From Pyrrhoderma lamaoense (taxonomy: Eukaryota; Basidiomycota; Agaricomycetes; Hymenochaetales; Hymenochaetaceae), in the NCBI GenBank assembly GCA_002794735.1, contig NBAZ01000004.1, positions 744,001 through 808,000 of the forward strand: a stretch of DNA of 64,000 bases, in the 5' to 3' direction. Position 1 is the stretch's first letter. Each line of letters opens with the position of its first letter. The notes under the pieces are model-generated. The model was not told the DNA's origin, searched no databases, and saw nothing but the letters and a program-made list of their open reading frames with translations. The translations under genes and the position numbers were made by a program. Shown here one piece after another: positions 11,707-24,200 of the stretch.

Positions 11707-14700
11707 TTAGGGTGCACCAGATACAATTTCCTCTTTTACCGATGCTATCACACTAACCCCAGACTCAGGCGACGCTTGTTCCTGTTTTGTACTTCCACCC
11801 CCAGAAACCGAAGCGGTAGAAGAATGCGAATGCACACTGCTCGCGTCACTCATACCAAGTTCTTGAGGCGTAAACGCAGGCACATCAAATGGTGTCCCAG
11901 CCCCATAGTCCCCAAACATGGCCGCCCCTCCGTCATGATGTGTTACCGCCACGCTCGGATCTCCAAAGCTTATGGACATGAAAGTCTCGGAAGCACTCGC
12001 GTCGAGCGAGCTAGCGCCGAAAGAATCGTGCAATGCTGCCAGCATGGACGATGTAGTCGGAGTCTCGTTCATTATTGAATGACCTGCTGTACCCGCAGGC
12101 CCGGTTGTGCCACCAAACGCATCTTGACCTTGCATAGGAGACAAAGTAAAGAATTGCTGTTGAATCACAGGCTCAACTGATGCTGCGACCGAGTTTGTGG
12201 ATAAAGCCACACTCCGAAGAACGTTCAAAGCAATCCAATCACTAAATGGAGGTAAACAATAAAAGGGAAGAAGAAAAAGGGTAGTTGGTTAGCAACAGGG
12301 GAAACGATTATGAAATTGTTACTGAGTAATTATGCTCGGAGTAACTACTTACTCGAGGAAAAGCTTCAAAATCTGGAAAGCTCCGAACGCGGGATCACTA
12401 CGAATGGTCTATCCGGAATACGTATAGGTTAGCAACCATCACTCACTTCGTTGTCAAATAGATGAAACGAGAGAAGAAAAAAGAAAGCAAGAGAAAGAAC
12501 TGCATACCAAATCGCGCATGATCTGACTCGTGACATATCCCCAGCGGATCAGAATACTTCGGGACGAGAGAGTGGACCGTTCCTCTACACCGGAAATGTT
12601 TGTTCTGTTTCCACCCATTAATCGTTCACACACATTATCTGCCCAAGCCATGACTTCACCGACCGGCTCCGAGCTCTTTGTTAATCCATTAAGCAACGCA
12701 ACGAAATCGTTCTCAAGTAGTTGAACGAGGTCTTCATGACGACAGTTGCACACTAGTGCAGACTGGTTCCGTACAGACTCAAAATCAATACTACCCCATG
12801 ATCGACGCATGTCTGCAAGTTGCTTCTGATTTGTCAGCACAGTCGATAGTGCTTGTGTAACTTGGAAAATGTCCAAGAAACGCACTATAAAAATACAACA
12901 AGAAGTTGGTTAGTTAGTTTGAGAAGCGCATCCTAGTGTAAGATTCTGGAGTGCTACTAATGAGCAACTACTTACGGACAAGGTGTCCAAAACGAGCCCC
13001 AAGTTCAACCTTGGGTTCTACAAAAGTATTACCATAATTTTCAAGGGCAAGTAAAAGTATCTTTTCCATTTTATCTGCAAGCTGTCTTAAGCTTGTCAGA
13101 GCTTGAGGTGGAATCGGTGAGAGCATCTGCAAACGCAGGATCTCGAGGATTTCCTATAGCCATAACAAGAAAGAGACAAAGAAACAGCGTTTTAGTACAC
13201 AAGCTTTGCCTCGAGGAGCTAGATAAACAAAAAAAGAGGATAGAAATAATTTCTTACATTATAAACGAGTGCATCAGCTTTAGCCATTAAACCAGCAACT
13301 GCCGGTGCATGCACAACCTCACGATGATCACCGCTCAAATTCGACCAGAAGGAGCGCAAGTGCATCTCAAACTGGTCAAAGCGGAAGTTCCTCACACTTT
13401 CCAAAAGCGAATTCAGATGATCCTCAAACCATCTCCAAACGTCCCTGGCGGCTATACCGTGGGGAGAAGAAGAGTCCGGGCCGAGAGCTTCCTCAATATC
13501 AGGGAAATGCGGCAAGTCGCGTACTGAACGCATTTGAGCAGGACCCATGAAGGCTGCCGCAGATGACTGGAGAGGTGATGGCGCATGTGATGCTCCAGCA
13601 CTCGATGATGGGCCACCGAGCGTTTCAGTGCCAGCAAGATTGTGCCTCCTGATTGTCGCCTGAGCATGGTAATTTGGACGTTGTGCTGCTTGAGCCTGTG
13701 AAAGTAGTGTATTTGTCGTAGGCGTTTTGTCCGTATCCATCTGGAAAAGTGTCGGACTCTTCATTCCAGTATTAGTGTTAGTGATCGTTAGCGAATTGCG
13801 TTTAGAACCAGAAGTCGAAGGGGCTGCGCCCTCACTCCCGTCATCATCATCATCTTCCTCGGACTGGTCTTCAGTCGCTTTACTTCCTGTTGCTTGCTTA
13901 TTTGCATTGGCGGCGGCTGCGTTGTTGGATTTGCGTACATAGTCCTGAAGCCACTCAATCTCAGTTGCGGTCGTTGGCCGGATGCCACAGTCTGGGAAAA
14001 ATCCATCCGAAAGAGGGAAAAGAAGAAAAGAAGGATAGTGTTATGCAATCAGTATATCAAAACAACATCATGGATCAGGGGATCAGGAGGGGAGGGGTGT
14101 GTAAAAAAATTGAGAAGAAGATGGATGGAAGGGTCCAGATCGGGATGAAACGCATGATGATCAGTAAAGGGTTCTCTCTTTATTCTCTCAGACGCAGACA
14201 AAGAGAAAACAGGGGACACTTACAGTGATATTTACTATTTCCCCGTACGCCCAGTCTGCGTGTCTTGATCGTGGGAAAACAGAGTCGAATCGCCTTGCCT
14301 AATGTTGCCGTGTTGATGTGAGGGATCCCGTACTGGTCACACACCCGACGGTAAGAGAAATACAAGCCCTGTCTGGGCACGTTCCCGTCTGGATAGGGTG
14401 CATAATTACTGCTCAACCTGGTTCAATGTGGCGATCATCAGTGAATCCATCATTTGTCAAAGGGCGAAAGAAAAAGAAAACAAAGAAGCCGCCGTCCATC
14501 AAAGAGGTGTAAGGAAATCATCAGTCATATCATGACGAATAAGAAAGAAGGCGTATACCACGTAGAGAGTGAGTTTGAAAGCCAGAGACAAGCAAGCAAG
14601 CCAACAAAAAAGAATTTATTCTCAAGGTGGAGTACAGAATTGCGCAAAGATAAGAGAATTTGAAATTGGCCCACAGGGAGGGAGAGAGAGAGAGAGAGAG

Positions 14701-15445
14701 AAAAGCAGACTCACCAAGCCTGGACGAAAATCTGCTTCGCCCTATCCGACGCGCTAGTCGTCGTCGCCGCACGCACGTTTGCCGCCAACTGTTCGAGAGC
14801 ATGATCGGGACCGAGTGTCATACGTCCAAACTGGCCAGCAGCATGGAACGCATCTTGTTGGTGCTGGTGAATCGCCAGTTGATTTTGAGACTGAGCACCG
14901 GGAAGATACATGTTTGAATAATCGGGCGGAGAAGGGTTACTGAAGTACATGCTCATGTCCTCGTTCTCGCTCGAGGAGGAATAGACGCTCTCTGCATCTC
15001 GCGGGTAGGGAGACGTAGCCGCACGGGCTCTGATGTGAGTCTGGCGAAGGCCGGGGTGACTCTTGAGGTTGAGGTTGACCTGGGCGAGGCCGTTGACGTT
15101 CAAGTTGAGCGCGGGGTTCGAAAGGTTGTGGTTCGGAGGAGAGTCTGCAGGTGACGAGAGTTCTGAGCTGTAGGCAGTGGATGAAGATGAATGGCGAGCG
15201 TGAGAGGGGACGATACCCTGAGTGTGAGTCGGTCTATAACCGGACCTATACAAATCATCCTGGAGGCCGGAAGGCATTTGAGATAGAGGCTGATCGAAGA
15301 GCGCGCCGTGAGCAGAATTTGGACGGGAGGAGGAGTGAGAGGAGACGGAGGAGACGGAAGCGGAGCGAGAATGCGGGTGTGCGTGCGGTAAGAAGTCAAG
15401 AGGACCAGGTGCGATCTGAGTTGGCGGCATCATGTTGAGCGCCAT
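11707..15445 (-). CDS. RFX-family transcription factor
   Basis: A winged-helix DNA-binding regulator; in yeast the homologue Crt1/Rfx1 represses DNA-damage genes through X-box sites. The start is taken at MALNMMPP (15445), because the frame upstream codes only Phe/Leu low-complexity. The N-terminus is a Ser/His/Pro-rich disordered region. The RFX domain spans a splice: QIFVQAW at about 14715, then PDGNVPRQGLYFSYR, TATLGKAIRLCFP and RRLGVRGNSKYHC at 14230-14416. Then come an acidic poly-Asp/Ser linker, a central helical region at 13260-13760, further helical exons at 12505-13160, and a Gly/Ser/Thr-rich C-terminus ending at TAA 11707. At least six introns are present, one (about 14420-14715) being longer than usual. 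Confidence 0.87.
14681..14700. repeat. (AG)n microsatellite in an RFX intron
   Basis: About ten GA units lie inside the intron that splits the RFX domain. On the coding strand it reads as a CT tract close to the 5' splice site. Confidence 0.8.
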
Positions 15446-15919
15446 GAACAAAAGAAAAAAAAATATATATAATAATGAAACGGGATCTTTTTTAACACAC
15501 ACACACACGAGAGAGAGAAAAAAAGAGGCGAGGGAGTATATAATCAACTCGGACTGATTGTTTTGAGAATGATAAAAAAGAGAGAGCGAGCGAGCGATGG
15601 GAGCAAGTTCAGGAAGAAAGATTGTAGCGGGCCAGCCGGGCTTTGAAGGGGGGGGAGGAAGGGACTGAAAAGAGCGAGCGAGCGAGGGGAGTGGGCTATT
15701 TCAACTGTCGACTGAGGTCTTGATTTTGTTTGACGAGGGTAAGTAGCAGCGCAGGCAAGGAAGTAAGGAATAGTATCCTGAATTAGAACGCGAGTAAACA
15801 GAGTTAAGTACTTGTACACTACACTAACTACAACGACACAGCTCCCCTCTCTCCCTCGCCCCGCTCCCATGGCAACCGTACATCGCTTCCCTTTTTATTC
15901 CTCCCTTCCTGGACTCCGG
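15446..15919. other. RFX promoter / PPN1 3' region
   Basis: This contains a CA/GA microsatellite at about 15495-15518 and GCGA repeats near 15586-15690. No gene is seen. It must hold the RFX promoter and 5' UTR and the 3' UTR of PPN1. Confidence 0.4.
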
Positions 15920-18900
15920 TCACCCCAAGTCCCCTCCCTGATACATGTATCTCACAAACATCTCTCGCTTCTTCCTTCCCCTCCCACTATCCTCCCCAAG
16001 CTCTCGTCCAAGTGAAACCCACGATCCAATCGTAAGGTCTTCCAGTCCATATGGCAGTATCTTCCTCTCCTTCTCTTTCTTCCGGCTCACATACCCTCTC
16101 TCCTCCTCCCCACCATCCTTCTCTCGCAACATTTTGGGTAGCTCTTTGATCGGTATCGGAGCGATACCTTTCGCTGGATGAAGCATATCCTTCGTGAACG
16201 TCGCATATTCTAGCTTAAACTTGGGCTTTTCTTTCTTGTTCGATTCACCCAGGCCCGGCAGCCAGTACTAAAAAAGACAAAGTGCATCATAGAACATCAA
16301 TTCTCTATCATTCTCTATATTTCCCCAGAACGTTCTACCCCGAACGTCCTCCGCTGACTCACCTGCGCATACCCGAGAGGTGTCCATAATCTGTTCGTCC
16401 TACTTGGAGATTCTCCTCCTGCATACCGTGGCTTCTTTGGACGACAAGCCCATGTATCCCGATTCTTCTTGTCTTTACAGTTAACCTCTTTCTCCTTCCT
16501 ATGCTTATGTCCATGATCCCGCTTCGGTGCCTTCTTCTCATCCTTCCCGTCCTTCTTCTTTTTCTTCTTCTTTAGCATAAAGGACTCCGCATCAGAAGCT
16601 TCAACCCCCTCTACTTCCGTCACATTGTACGCGAATACGCGAAACGTCGGCAGATATGGATTAGGCACAACAGAAGGACCAACGTTGATAACCACATAAT
16701 CATCCAGGTCTGTCTTACCCTCCTTGGGTATTGACTTGAATTCTTCTAGTAGCGTCTCCGCCAATCCTTCATGCCCCCCTTTGATTTCAATATCCGAGAG
16801 CCCGACCTCAGGGGAAGTCGCTTCACTATTTCCCCTGACTCGTACACTTTCCTCTTCTTCTTCATCAGGTAAAATCGTGTCATCCCCATGCAAAAAGAAG
16901 AACTAGAAAATTCGTTTGTTAATTAAGGTCTGATGAACCGATCCACAAATCTAGATTATGTTATTAAGAATTTAAAAAAAGTAATAGACTCACGTGGTCG
17001 ACATTCATATGCTACAATATTTTATATCATGCCATGAGTAAAATAGATTTGGAAATAAATAAATAATCAGAATATCAGATTATGGAATGGCGCAAAATGA
17101 GTAATGGGAATAACGCAAAAGAACCAGTAAGATTCAGCGTTGCGAAGGAAGTCAGCGTAGTCTATACGCAAGATCGCATCAATAGAACAACCAGGTTCCG
17201 AACTCGGGACAGCGGAGTATCCCACAACAAGGTTTAAACATTGGAACACAGTTCTTTGGTAAAAACACTGGTTTTGGATATTGCCAAACACAGGATCCAG
17301 GAAACTTGGATCATGGAAAGGAAGGAGAAAAAGAGCAAAAAAACATGAATGAAGACATACCCCAAATAAGTGCCCGAGTATCGTATCCTGATATCGAAGT
17401 GCAAGGTCCGCGTAGCGAACAAACTTAGACGCCAATAGCAAGTAATTTCCATAGATAAAACAACCATTCAAGAAATAGAAAAAGATAATCATGTACGGTT
17501 AGATAAACGAAAAAAAGAGAGCAATTAAGAGGATAAAACATAGTACTTACACAGCCCGGGAAGTAGTTTCCAGGTGAGGGAGGAACATGCCCTGACAACC
17601 AAACCTAAAATTGCATTTAATAAAGGTACACCACATTGGCATTCGTCCGTCGTCGGGAGACCGAGAGGTTCATTCATTATCAAGAATTTTAACGAACAAT
17701 TTCGACGACGCCAAGACCGTACATAATTTTGTTGCCAGAGAACCCGAAGCATATATCAGATGGTCCGATCCAATTCAGAGAGCGCGCATGAAATCAAAGA
17801 TTTGGGATTAGGCTCTGGACGTAGGGGGTATCAACCCACACACAAAAAAAGGAATTTCGATTCATACCTGTAGTCCTCGGTCACGATACCGGTCTAGCTG
17901 AACTTCAAGCCAATCAAATTGTAAATTCCCTGGATCAGTCTTGTCTGTATATTCACAGCCGCCCACAGCTGATGTTTTTGTTCGTAAAGTGAATCCAACA
18001 TGGCCAAAAGGAAGTGTTTCCGATCATCGTCATCATAGGTAACGTACGAAAGGCCATCAGCAATAGCATACATCAGAGAAAATAGAAGCCCCAAGAGAAG
18101 ATAATGATTGGTCAGTATTTGAATAGAGTTTGTTTGCAACGATAGCATAGGATTTAAAGGCTTGCCATAGAGATGTGTGAGAACGGAGGGGACGGATGTT
18201 AAAAGGTAGTCAAAGTTAGACGACATTATAGGTATACTATAAAGCAAGTTACAATTATATCTATAATTGTACTCGCAATGACACCATCGGAGACGAAAGA
18301 TGCATATTTGTAACTCAAAAGTTTGACAAGTAGAACTGTCAAACAGCATCATAGAAATCATCCAACAACAACAACAACAACAAAATATGTTTGCAGATGC
18401 CAAAGAAAGGGAAAAGATGATTCTTACCTTTATTTGAATCATAGAAATACATGGTATTCAAACTGATCACAGCCACTTGGTTTGGTATCACTTCCACAGC
18501 ATAGTACCCGCCCCTCTGAAATACTTGGTAACTCTCAAATGGTATAAAGGTACGCCAGATGCTAGATCAATACAGCCACTGTCAGTTCCTTCATCAGCGC
18601 AGATATGGTGATAGAGTTGATCTGACGAAGCTAAACATTTGCCCGGACGCAGACACTAGTTCATCGTCCGAGTAACAGAAACCAAACATATTCTTTTTTG
18701 ATTGATCTTACAACTTAAGCAAGCTATGCACAGCTTATGTATATCCAAGCACATTGCTCCAGACTTTTTATGCATTGCAATGTTTCAATGATCGAGAGGA
18801 GACGGTGATCAACTTAAAGAATCTAAAATAGCAAGCTCACCTAGCAAATTCATTTGTAATTTTATTTGGCCCTAAGATTCAATCAGTTTGGCGGGAAGTA

Positions 18901-19929
18901 TTTAGTAAGCATATACTGAGCTTACCAGCAGCCATGATGTTCTTCAGGCAAGAAGCATACTCAGAATTTATACGAAAACGTCAAACCATGTACTTACATG
19001 AGCTAGACATTATGATAGGAGATTCATATACAATCAGTAACACCGACAAGGATAGAAAAGAATATGCTCCCTACGCCAGATATCATTGTTTCCTGGGTTT
19101 GCGAGAAACGGTTAGACAAATCCTAAATTCAAGGGGAGTGCATCCGTACCTATGGACGGGACAACCGGTATCCCACGCGAAGTGAACACTTGATTCATCT
19201 TACGAGCTACTACTCGGTTTAGGTCATAAATTTCATCCGGAGTCCGAGGGATCTCCCGGTCATTATCATGTCTGAGCATCAAGTTAAACTTTAGATGTTC
19301 ACGTAACTGGCAAAGACACGGTCATGAACGCCTACACACCTTGCCGTATCTCCTGTCCCTACTCGCATTTAAGCATTAAATGTCAGGGCGCCGTGTTTCA
19401 AAAACTTGCGCACTCACATATTACAAAGTCTACCTCGTCAGCCCAGTGCTTTTCGAGATACTTCAACGTAAAGTTCGTTAGAGTAGGAGGTGAGTCGCAA
19501 TCTCTGATGAACAGGGAAAGAGTGTGTGTCAGTAGCGTATTGAGGTATGAAAGCCAGCTATAATTAATGGATACCCGTAAGGTAACCCATAGTAACCCCG
19601 CGGATTTCCTCATCCCGAGGCTTCTTTCTATGGCAAGCGGTTGATTCAGCAGAGTTCGGACGGTAGTAAGGGTCTGGGTGCATATCCGTGATATGTAAGA
19701 AACGGCCTTTAAGACGAGTATTTCTGGGCGGGGCTGAACGGATATTTGAATAAGTATGAGAGATGGATAGACGCATGCGTGGTAAGGGATGAACTGAATT
19801 ACCAGAGTCATTGTAATTGTTACTAGCAGACGACGACGGTATTTGAAATGGAGACTGAATGGGAGTAGCGAATACATTGGAAGAAGCGAGCAGAGACGAG
19901 AGTAAAAGCCAGATCGGAATTGTGAGCAT
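15920..19929 (-). CDS. PPN1: Vacuolar endopolyphosphatase (Ppn1 type)
   Basis: Cleaves long inorganic polyphosphate chains internally, in the vacuole lumen. The ATG at 19929 is followed by a hydrophobic signal/anchor (residues about 3-20). Metallophosphatase motifs follow across many exons: HITDMHPDPYYR with the CHRKKPRDEE loop, WTGDTARHDNDREIP, ISLNTMYFYDSNK, CEYTDKTDPGNLQFDW, SGHVPPSPGNYFPGC and GHMNVDH. These supply the Asp/His/Asn metal ligands. The C-terminal half is acidic then Lys-rich, ending with LPYGLEDLTIGSW and FVRYMYQG as in fungal Ppn1. One exon (16994-17011) is only 18 nt. Several introns exceed 250 nt, unusual here; the one at 17969-18427 is 459 nt. All phases resolve without frameshift. 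Confidence 0.93.
18363..18383. repeat. (CAA)n microsatellite in a PPN1 intron
   Basis: Seven CAA units lie in the 459-nt PPN1 intron, reading as TTG repeats on the coding strand. Confidence 0.8.
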
Positions 19930-20644
19930 TGTGATGATGATGATGATGATGGAATGAACGAAAGAGAGGGACGAGCGCTATAATGAGGGACTTGTACTTT
20001 GATTCGGGTCCGGTACGAGAGCTGTCATGGATGCTTAAGGAAAATTCGACATGACATTGATGACTAGAAACGATTGAGCTGGTGGTCCAAATGCAAACAA
20101 GTACGCGCACGTTCGTCTCAGTGGAAACTTGACGTCGTCGATCGGTCCGAATATGGCTACTACTCCCTTAATCACATTGATGTTCACGGCCCTCGAGTTT
20201 AATTATACTTTTAAGCAGACATAGCTTCGCAAGTGTTCTATTGTGACATCACCGTCTTGTAGAAGAATAGTACAAAAAAGCATTTCTTGTTACAAACACA
20301 CACACACGGAACATTACTCGTCCTTGACGTACATGGCTTCAGCGTCTATACATTACTGCTGAGAAGAGCTAGCAAGAGAGAGAAGGAATGGGAAAAAAGA
20401 AAAGTAAACTCGGGTGATAAATACAATGAACTGAGAGAACGGGTTGGTAACGCGCCGCTCATTTCGTGGCGCATGACACTCCCCCTTCTCCTTTGTGAAT
20501 ATTCGTACAATATGCGAAAACTGGAAGTGCAGTGCGAGTTGGGACAGATGGAACAGATAGTATGAGTAACTGTATTATACCAAGAATGTTGAAAATAATA
20601 ATAGGTGGTCGCTTTCATGGCTTCAATTTCTTCTTTCTTTTCCT
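19930..20644. other. Upstream region of PPN1
   Basis: A (TGA)n tract at 19932-19951 directly precedes the PPN1 start. A CA repeat is at about 20295-20306. Frames here are short and unrelated to known families. This should be the PPN1 promoter plus the 3' UTR of the next minus-strand gene. Confidence 0.4.
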
Positions 20645-21270
20645 TTACTTTGTCGCGACAGCTCGTCCGGGCGTGTCTTCCATCGGCTGCCGCCTTTCAG
20701 CACGGCGGGTATGAAGATTTAAGAGATCCTGGGTGTTACTACCGGTGGTCAACACCGATCGAATAGATTGCTCAGCAATGCTGAGTACCTATATTCCGAA
20801 ATTAGTCAAGTCTAGTGATGTGCTCATATGCGCTCTTGTATCAACTTACCCGGCTGTAACCCCCAACCTCAAGTGGCGACTTTGACTGGGCAATGGTATT
20901 ATGAACAGCATCATATACATATCTCCTCCTTGATGGATCAAGAGAAGTATTAGAAGACGTGTCAATATGAATGATGTACGAGTGGCTTACAGCTTGCTTT
21001 CGAGTTCCGCCGCGGACCGAGGCATCAAATAGATATCCGCACCACCGATGTACCGAGCTAATGCTTGGTATGCGGCGCCAAGAGCGATAAGAGTTTCGTT
21101 GAAAGAACTTTGTTCGCATTCCCACAGGGCATCATCTCTAAAATAGAGAGGGAGGGGGGGGGTGATAAGAAGTGCGGCCGGTGGTTTGAAGGAAGGAAGT
21201 GATGTACGTACCGTATGCGGGCGTGAGCTCTGTATTCTGGGGTATTCTGAGAGTAAAAGCGATCCATCAT
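20645..21270 (-). CDS. Hypothetical protein, spliced, unknown family
   Basis: Not recognised. Four exons join in phase: MMDRFYSQNTPEYRAHA, then DDALWECEQSSFNETLIALG with YQALARYIGGADIYLMP, then RRYVYDAVHNTIAQS with PLEVGGYSR, then SIAEQSIRSVL and a basic tail ending at TAA 20645. Splice sites are good GT-AG pairs. The product is small, helical and soluble, without signal peptide or membrane segment. The frame stays open upstream of the chosen ATG for about 45 codons (Ser/Pro/Gln-rich) without another ATG. The true start could therefore lie in an upstream exon. The steady splice phases argue that it is a real gene. Confidence 0.6.
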
Positions 21271-24200
21271 ATCAAGAACAAAAGAGTCTTGTGAGTCTTG
21301 AGAGGTTTGAGAGCTTTCAGAAGTAGGTGAGATTGGTAAGGGCGGGTAATCCCAGGAACTGGGTGAAGTTACTTGTGGGGAGTCCAGGATGAACGGATGG
21401 AGGGTTTATATATCCTGAGGAAGATTTAAATAATAAAAAAGAATAGGCTCGGAAGATAAAAGGCGCGGGAATAGGGTTAAGAAGCGCTCAAAGTGGTTGA
21501 CGAGGTGGTGGTCGAGTGTAAAAGCAGAATTCTGTGAACCTAGTCTAGAAGTAGCCGCGCGCTTTCAGTCATAAAAAAAAAGAGAGTAAAAGTGGAACGC
21601 ACGTTTTCCTTTCTGGTGATGACTCAGTTTGGGGGTCGATCCCTAATGCGAGCCGTCTCCTTTGTCGTCAGCTATCGACTCCCTTTTTTAGTCTGGTTTC
21701 TGTGCCATCGCTCCAAATCGTCCCTGTTTTGATTCTCTTTGTTTCGAAAAATAAAGAATTTTGTGGAACGGAATCGACGGTTTTTTTCCACCGTTTCTGA
21801 CTCTCATATCAACAGTAATCTCTCTCTCGACCTTTCGTGGCCTCACTGGCACTCTTGCTGGCATCGTCACCGAGAACTGGCCCCGGTCCAACGTTCTTTG
21901 AGCTGGTTTAATCTCCGCATTCCTCGCTTGGTACTTACCTCCGCACAGTAATCCTCGGGTTCTCACATTCCCTGTCATACGAGCAATCTGATTTCTATTA
22001 CCATCAACGAACGTTCAACTCCCCTGTATGCTTATCTCTCCAATCGTATACCGCCTTTCCTTATCCTTCAATCTCCTCTCCAAGATGTCCAGTTGCCGTC
22101 TCAAGAAGCTTCTTCCTTTGGCGCTTCATGTTCGCAAAATGTGATGTCTTTTCTCGATAGTATCCTTCTCTCCAATCCCTTTTTTTACCCGATTACCCCT
22201 ATTTCGCTTTTCGTACTCAAATTTTTCTACTTGATAATAAATAAGAAGGACGGTGTGAATTTTTCAAGCTCTCTCTCTTTTTCGAAAAATAAAGGAGGAA
22301 GGAGGGAAAAAAATAATAAAACTAAATCAAGACACGATCGCCATTATTTTTTTTTTCGTGCTAATTGCTCTCCTGTTTGACGTTCGAGTTTGAGGCCAAA
22401 TTTTGCCTGAAACCTCCGAGTTTTATTATATCTTTTTAAACGAACTCCGACTAGTTACATAACTGATATGAGGCCGCTGCACTATAAATATATTGCGTGC
22501 TTGGCGATATGAAGCATCTCATCTCACCCCCCTTCCGAGACTAAAAGCGAAATTGAGAATCAAAAACCTTACTTCAACTTTCTTTTAATCAAACGCAGAA
22601 GGAAGCTTTTTTTCTTCATTCTGGGCTGTTATGGCTTAGCGGAACTAAACCGGGCGATTCAAGGAGAACTCTAAGTCCGCAACTTGTGCTTGTTAAAGAT
22701 GCTTCCCTTGTTTAAGCTATGGACTTCCCATGAATCTTTGAATTGAATCGACATCGATTCTTAGATCTCTTGATCTCTTGAAGGTAGAAAGTAAGTCTTG
22801 GTATAGTTCTTTCGCGGACACAGGATGCTGCTTCGGTCTTGGGTGGTTCCCTTCTGAAAAGATGTTCTTGGAACTTTCGCAAATACTTATCAACTCTGAG
22901 TGTCTCATGATAACTTAGTTAGTCCCATGTGTCACGGTGGCATTCTTGGTAGTTAGCTCAGATGGACTACACAGCTGATGTACGACAATCTCTTTTGGAT
23001 ATATATCCTTGTCATTTGATCTAAGGAAGCTCAATTAACAATAAAAAGTTCATCACCATCTTTGTATTCTCAACTACTCGTTATTATGATTGTATTGTTG
23101 TAGAAATCTTACTTGAAGTCAAAACTTTTATATTCTATTTCGCCGCTCCATTGCAAAAAGAACGGTCACATGTGTGTTATTCTTTTGAATACCAAGAAAT
23201 CTTTTTTGATGATCAATAATCAGTGCTAATGAATTAAGCTGCTTCTAATCTTCTAATTGTAGACTAGACAAGCAATCTCGCAAACTCGTGTCCTGAACCT
23301 AACCTTTCATCACAATCTCCCGAAATCTTAGTTAAGAAGATGATGAATCATGTGCCTTGTAAACTTGTCTTTTTTCTTCTTCTTTTGTTTAATGAAATGA
23401 CTCAGCCTAGAACGTGGCTAATGCGTGGATCTGTATTTCAGCGCATTTTGTTTTTGTCCCTAATGTAAGCATCTTCGCTACAAGTATATTGTTGTGATCA
23501 AGATATCCAGATCTCGTTTAATTCGGATATGAACTTGTGTGTGTGTCAACAACAACAAGCTTATCCAGATTTCCGGGAAAGATAAACACCGTGTACATGG
23601 GTACAGTGACATGTTTACAAAAAATAACTCTCTATCAAAACAATGCGCAAAACGTACAATGTACATGACAATCTGCCGTGAACAAGGGCGCATCAATACT
23701 TTTGTACATGACATGTATGTTCTTGCGTTTTCATACCCTCAATCAACTCTCTTTTTTTTCATCTAGCGAGGAGCTGTGTCCACCTCGGAGCCACCCTGGA
23801 TCTAACGGACATTCCCTCCTCCCTCCCTTTTTTCAATTCGGCCTTCTGTCTTGTGCTTTCCGCAGTAGTTCATATTTGGATGATATGAATTCATATGATA
23901 AATAGATAGATAACAAATCCGCCTAAGGACCTCAAGAAACTACATAATTGGAACTCATTGTCGTCTGGAGATAATATATGTACGAAGAAGTTTTTTTTTC
24001 GAAAAATTTTATATCGCTATTTGTTTCTTCTTCTTTTCGCTTCTAACTATATGACGTGGAGATATTTAACTCAGTGCTTTGGTTAGGCGGGGAGCGCTAA
24101 CATATGAAATAAAAGTTTAAACTTTTTTTTTTCTACAGCGCGTCGTCAACGTGTTATTTTGCGAAATACGAAGGGGTTGCTAGCCCTCTATTTCTTGCTA

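Noticed and set aside
11362..12078. 238-codon + strand ORF over the RFX 3' end
   Set aside because: Antisense to the clear RFX C-terminal exon; basic low-complexity without family features.
19398..19877. 159-codon minus-strand ORF over PPN1 exons
   Set aside because: It runs through two PPN1 exons and an intron in a wrong frame; only its end (DCDSPPTLTNFTLKYLEKHW) is real PPN1 sequence.
21688..21978. 96-codon minus-strand ORF with Arg-rich sequence
   Set aside because: Overlaps pyrimidine-rich promoter-like DNA, has no recognisable domain and lacks exon partners.
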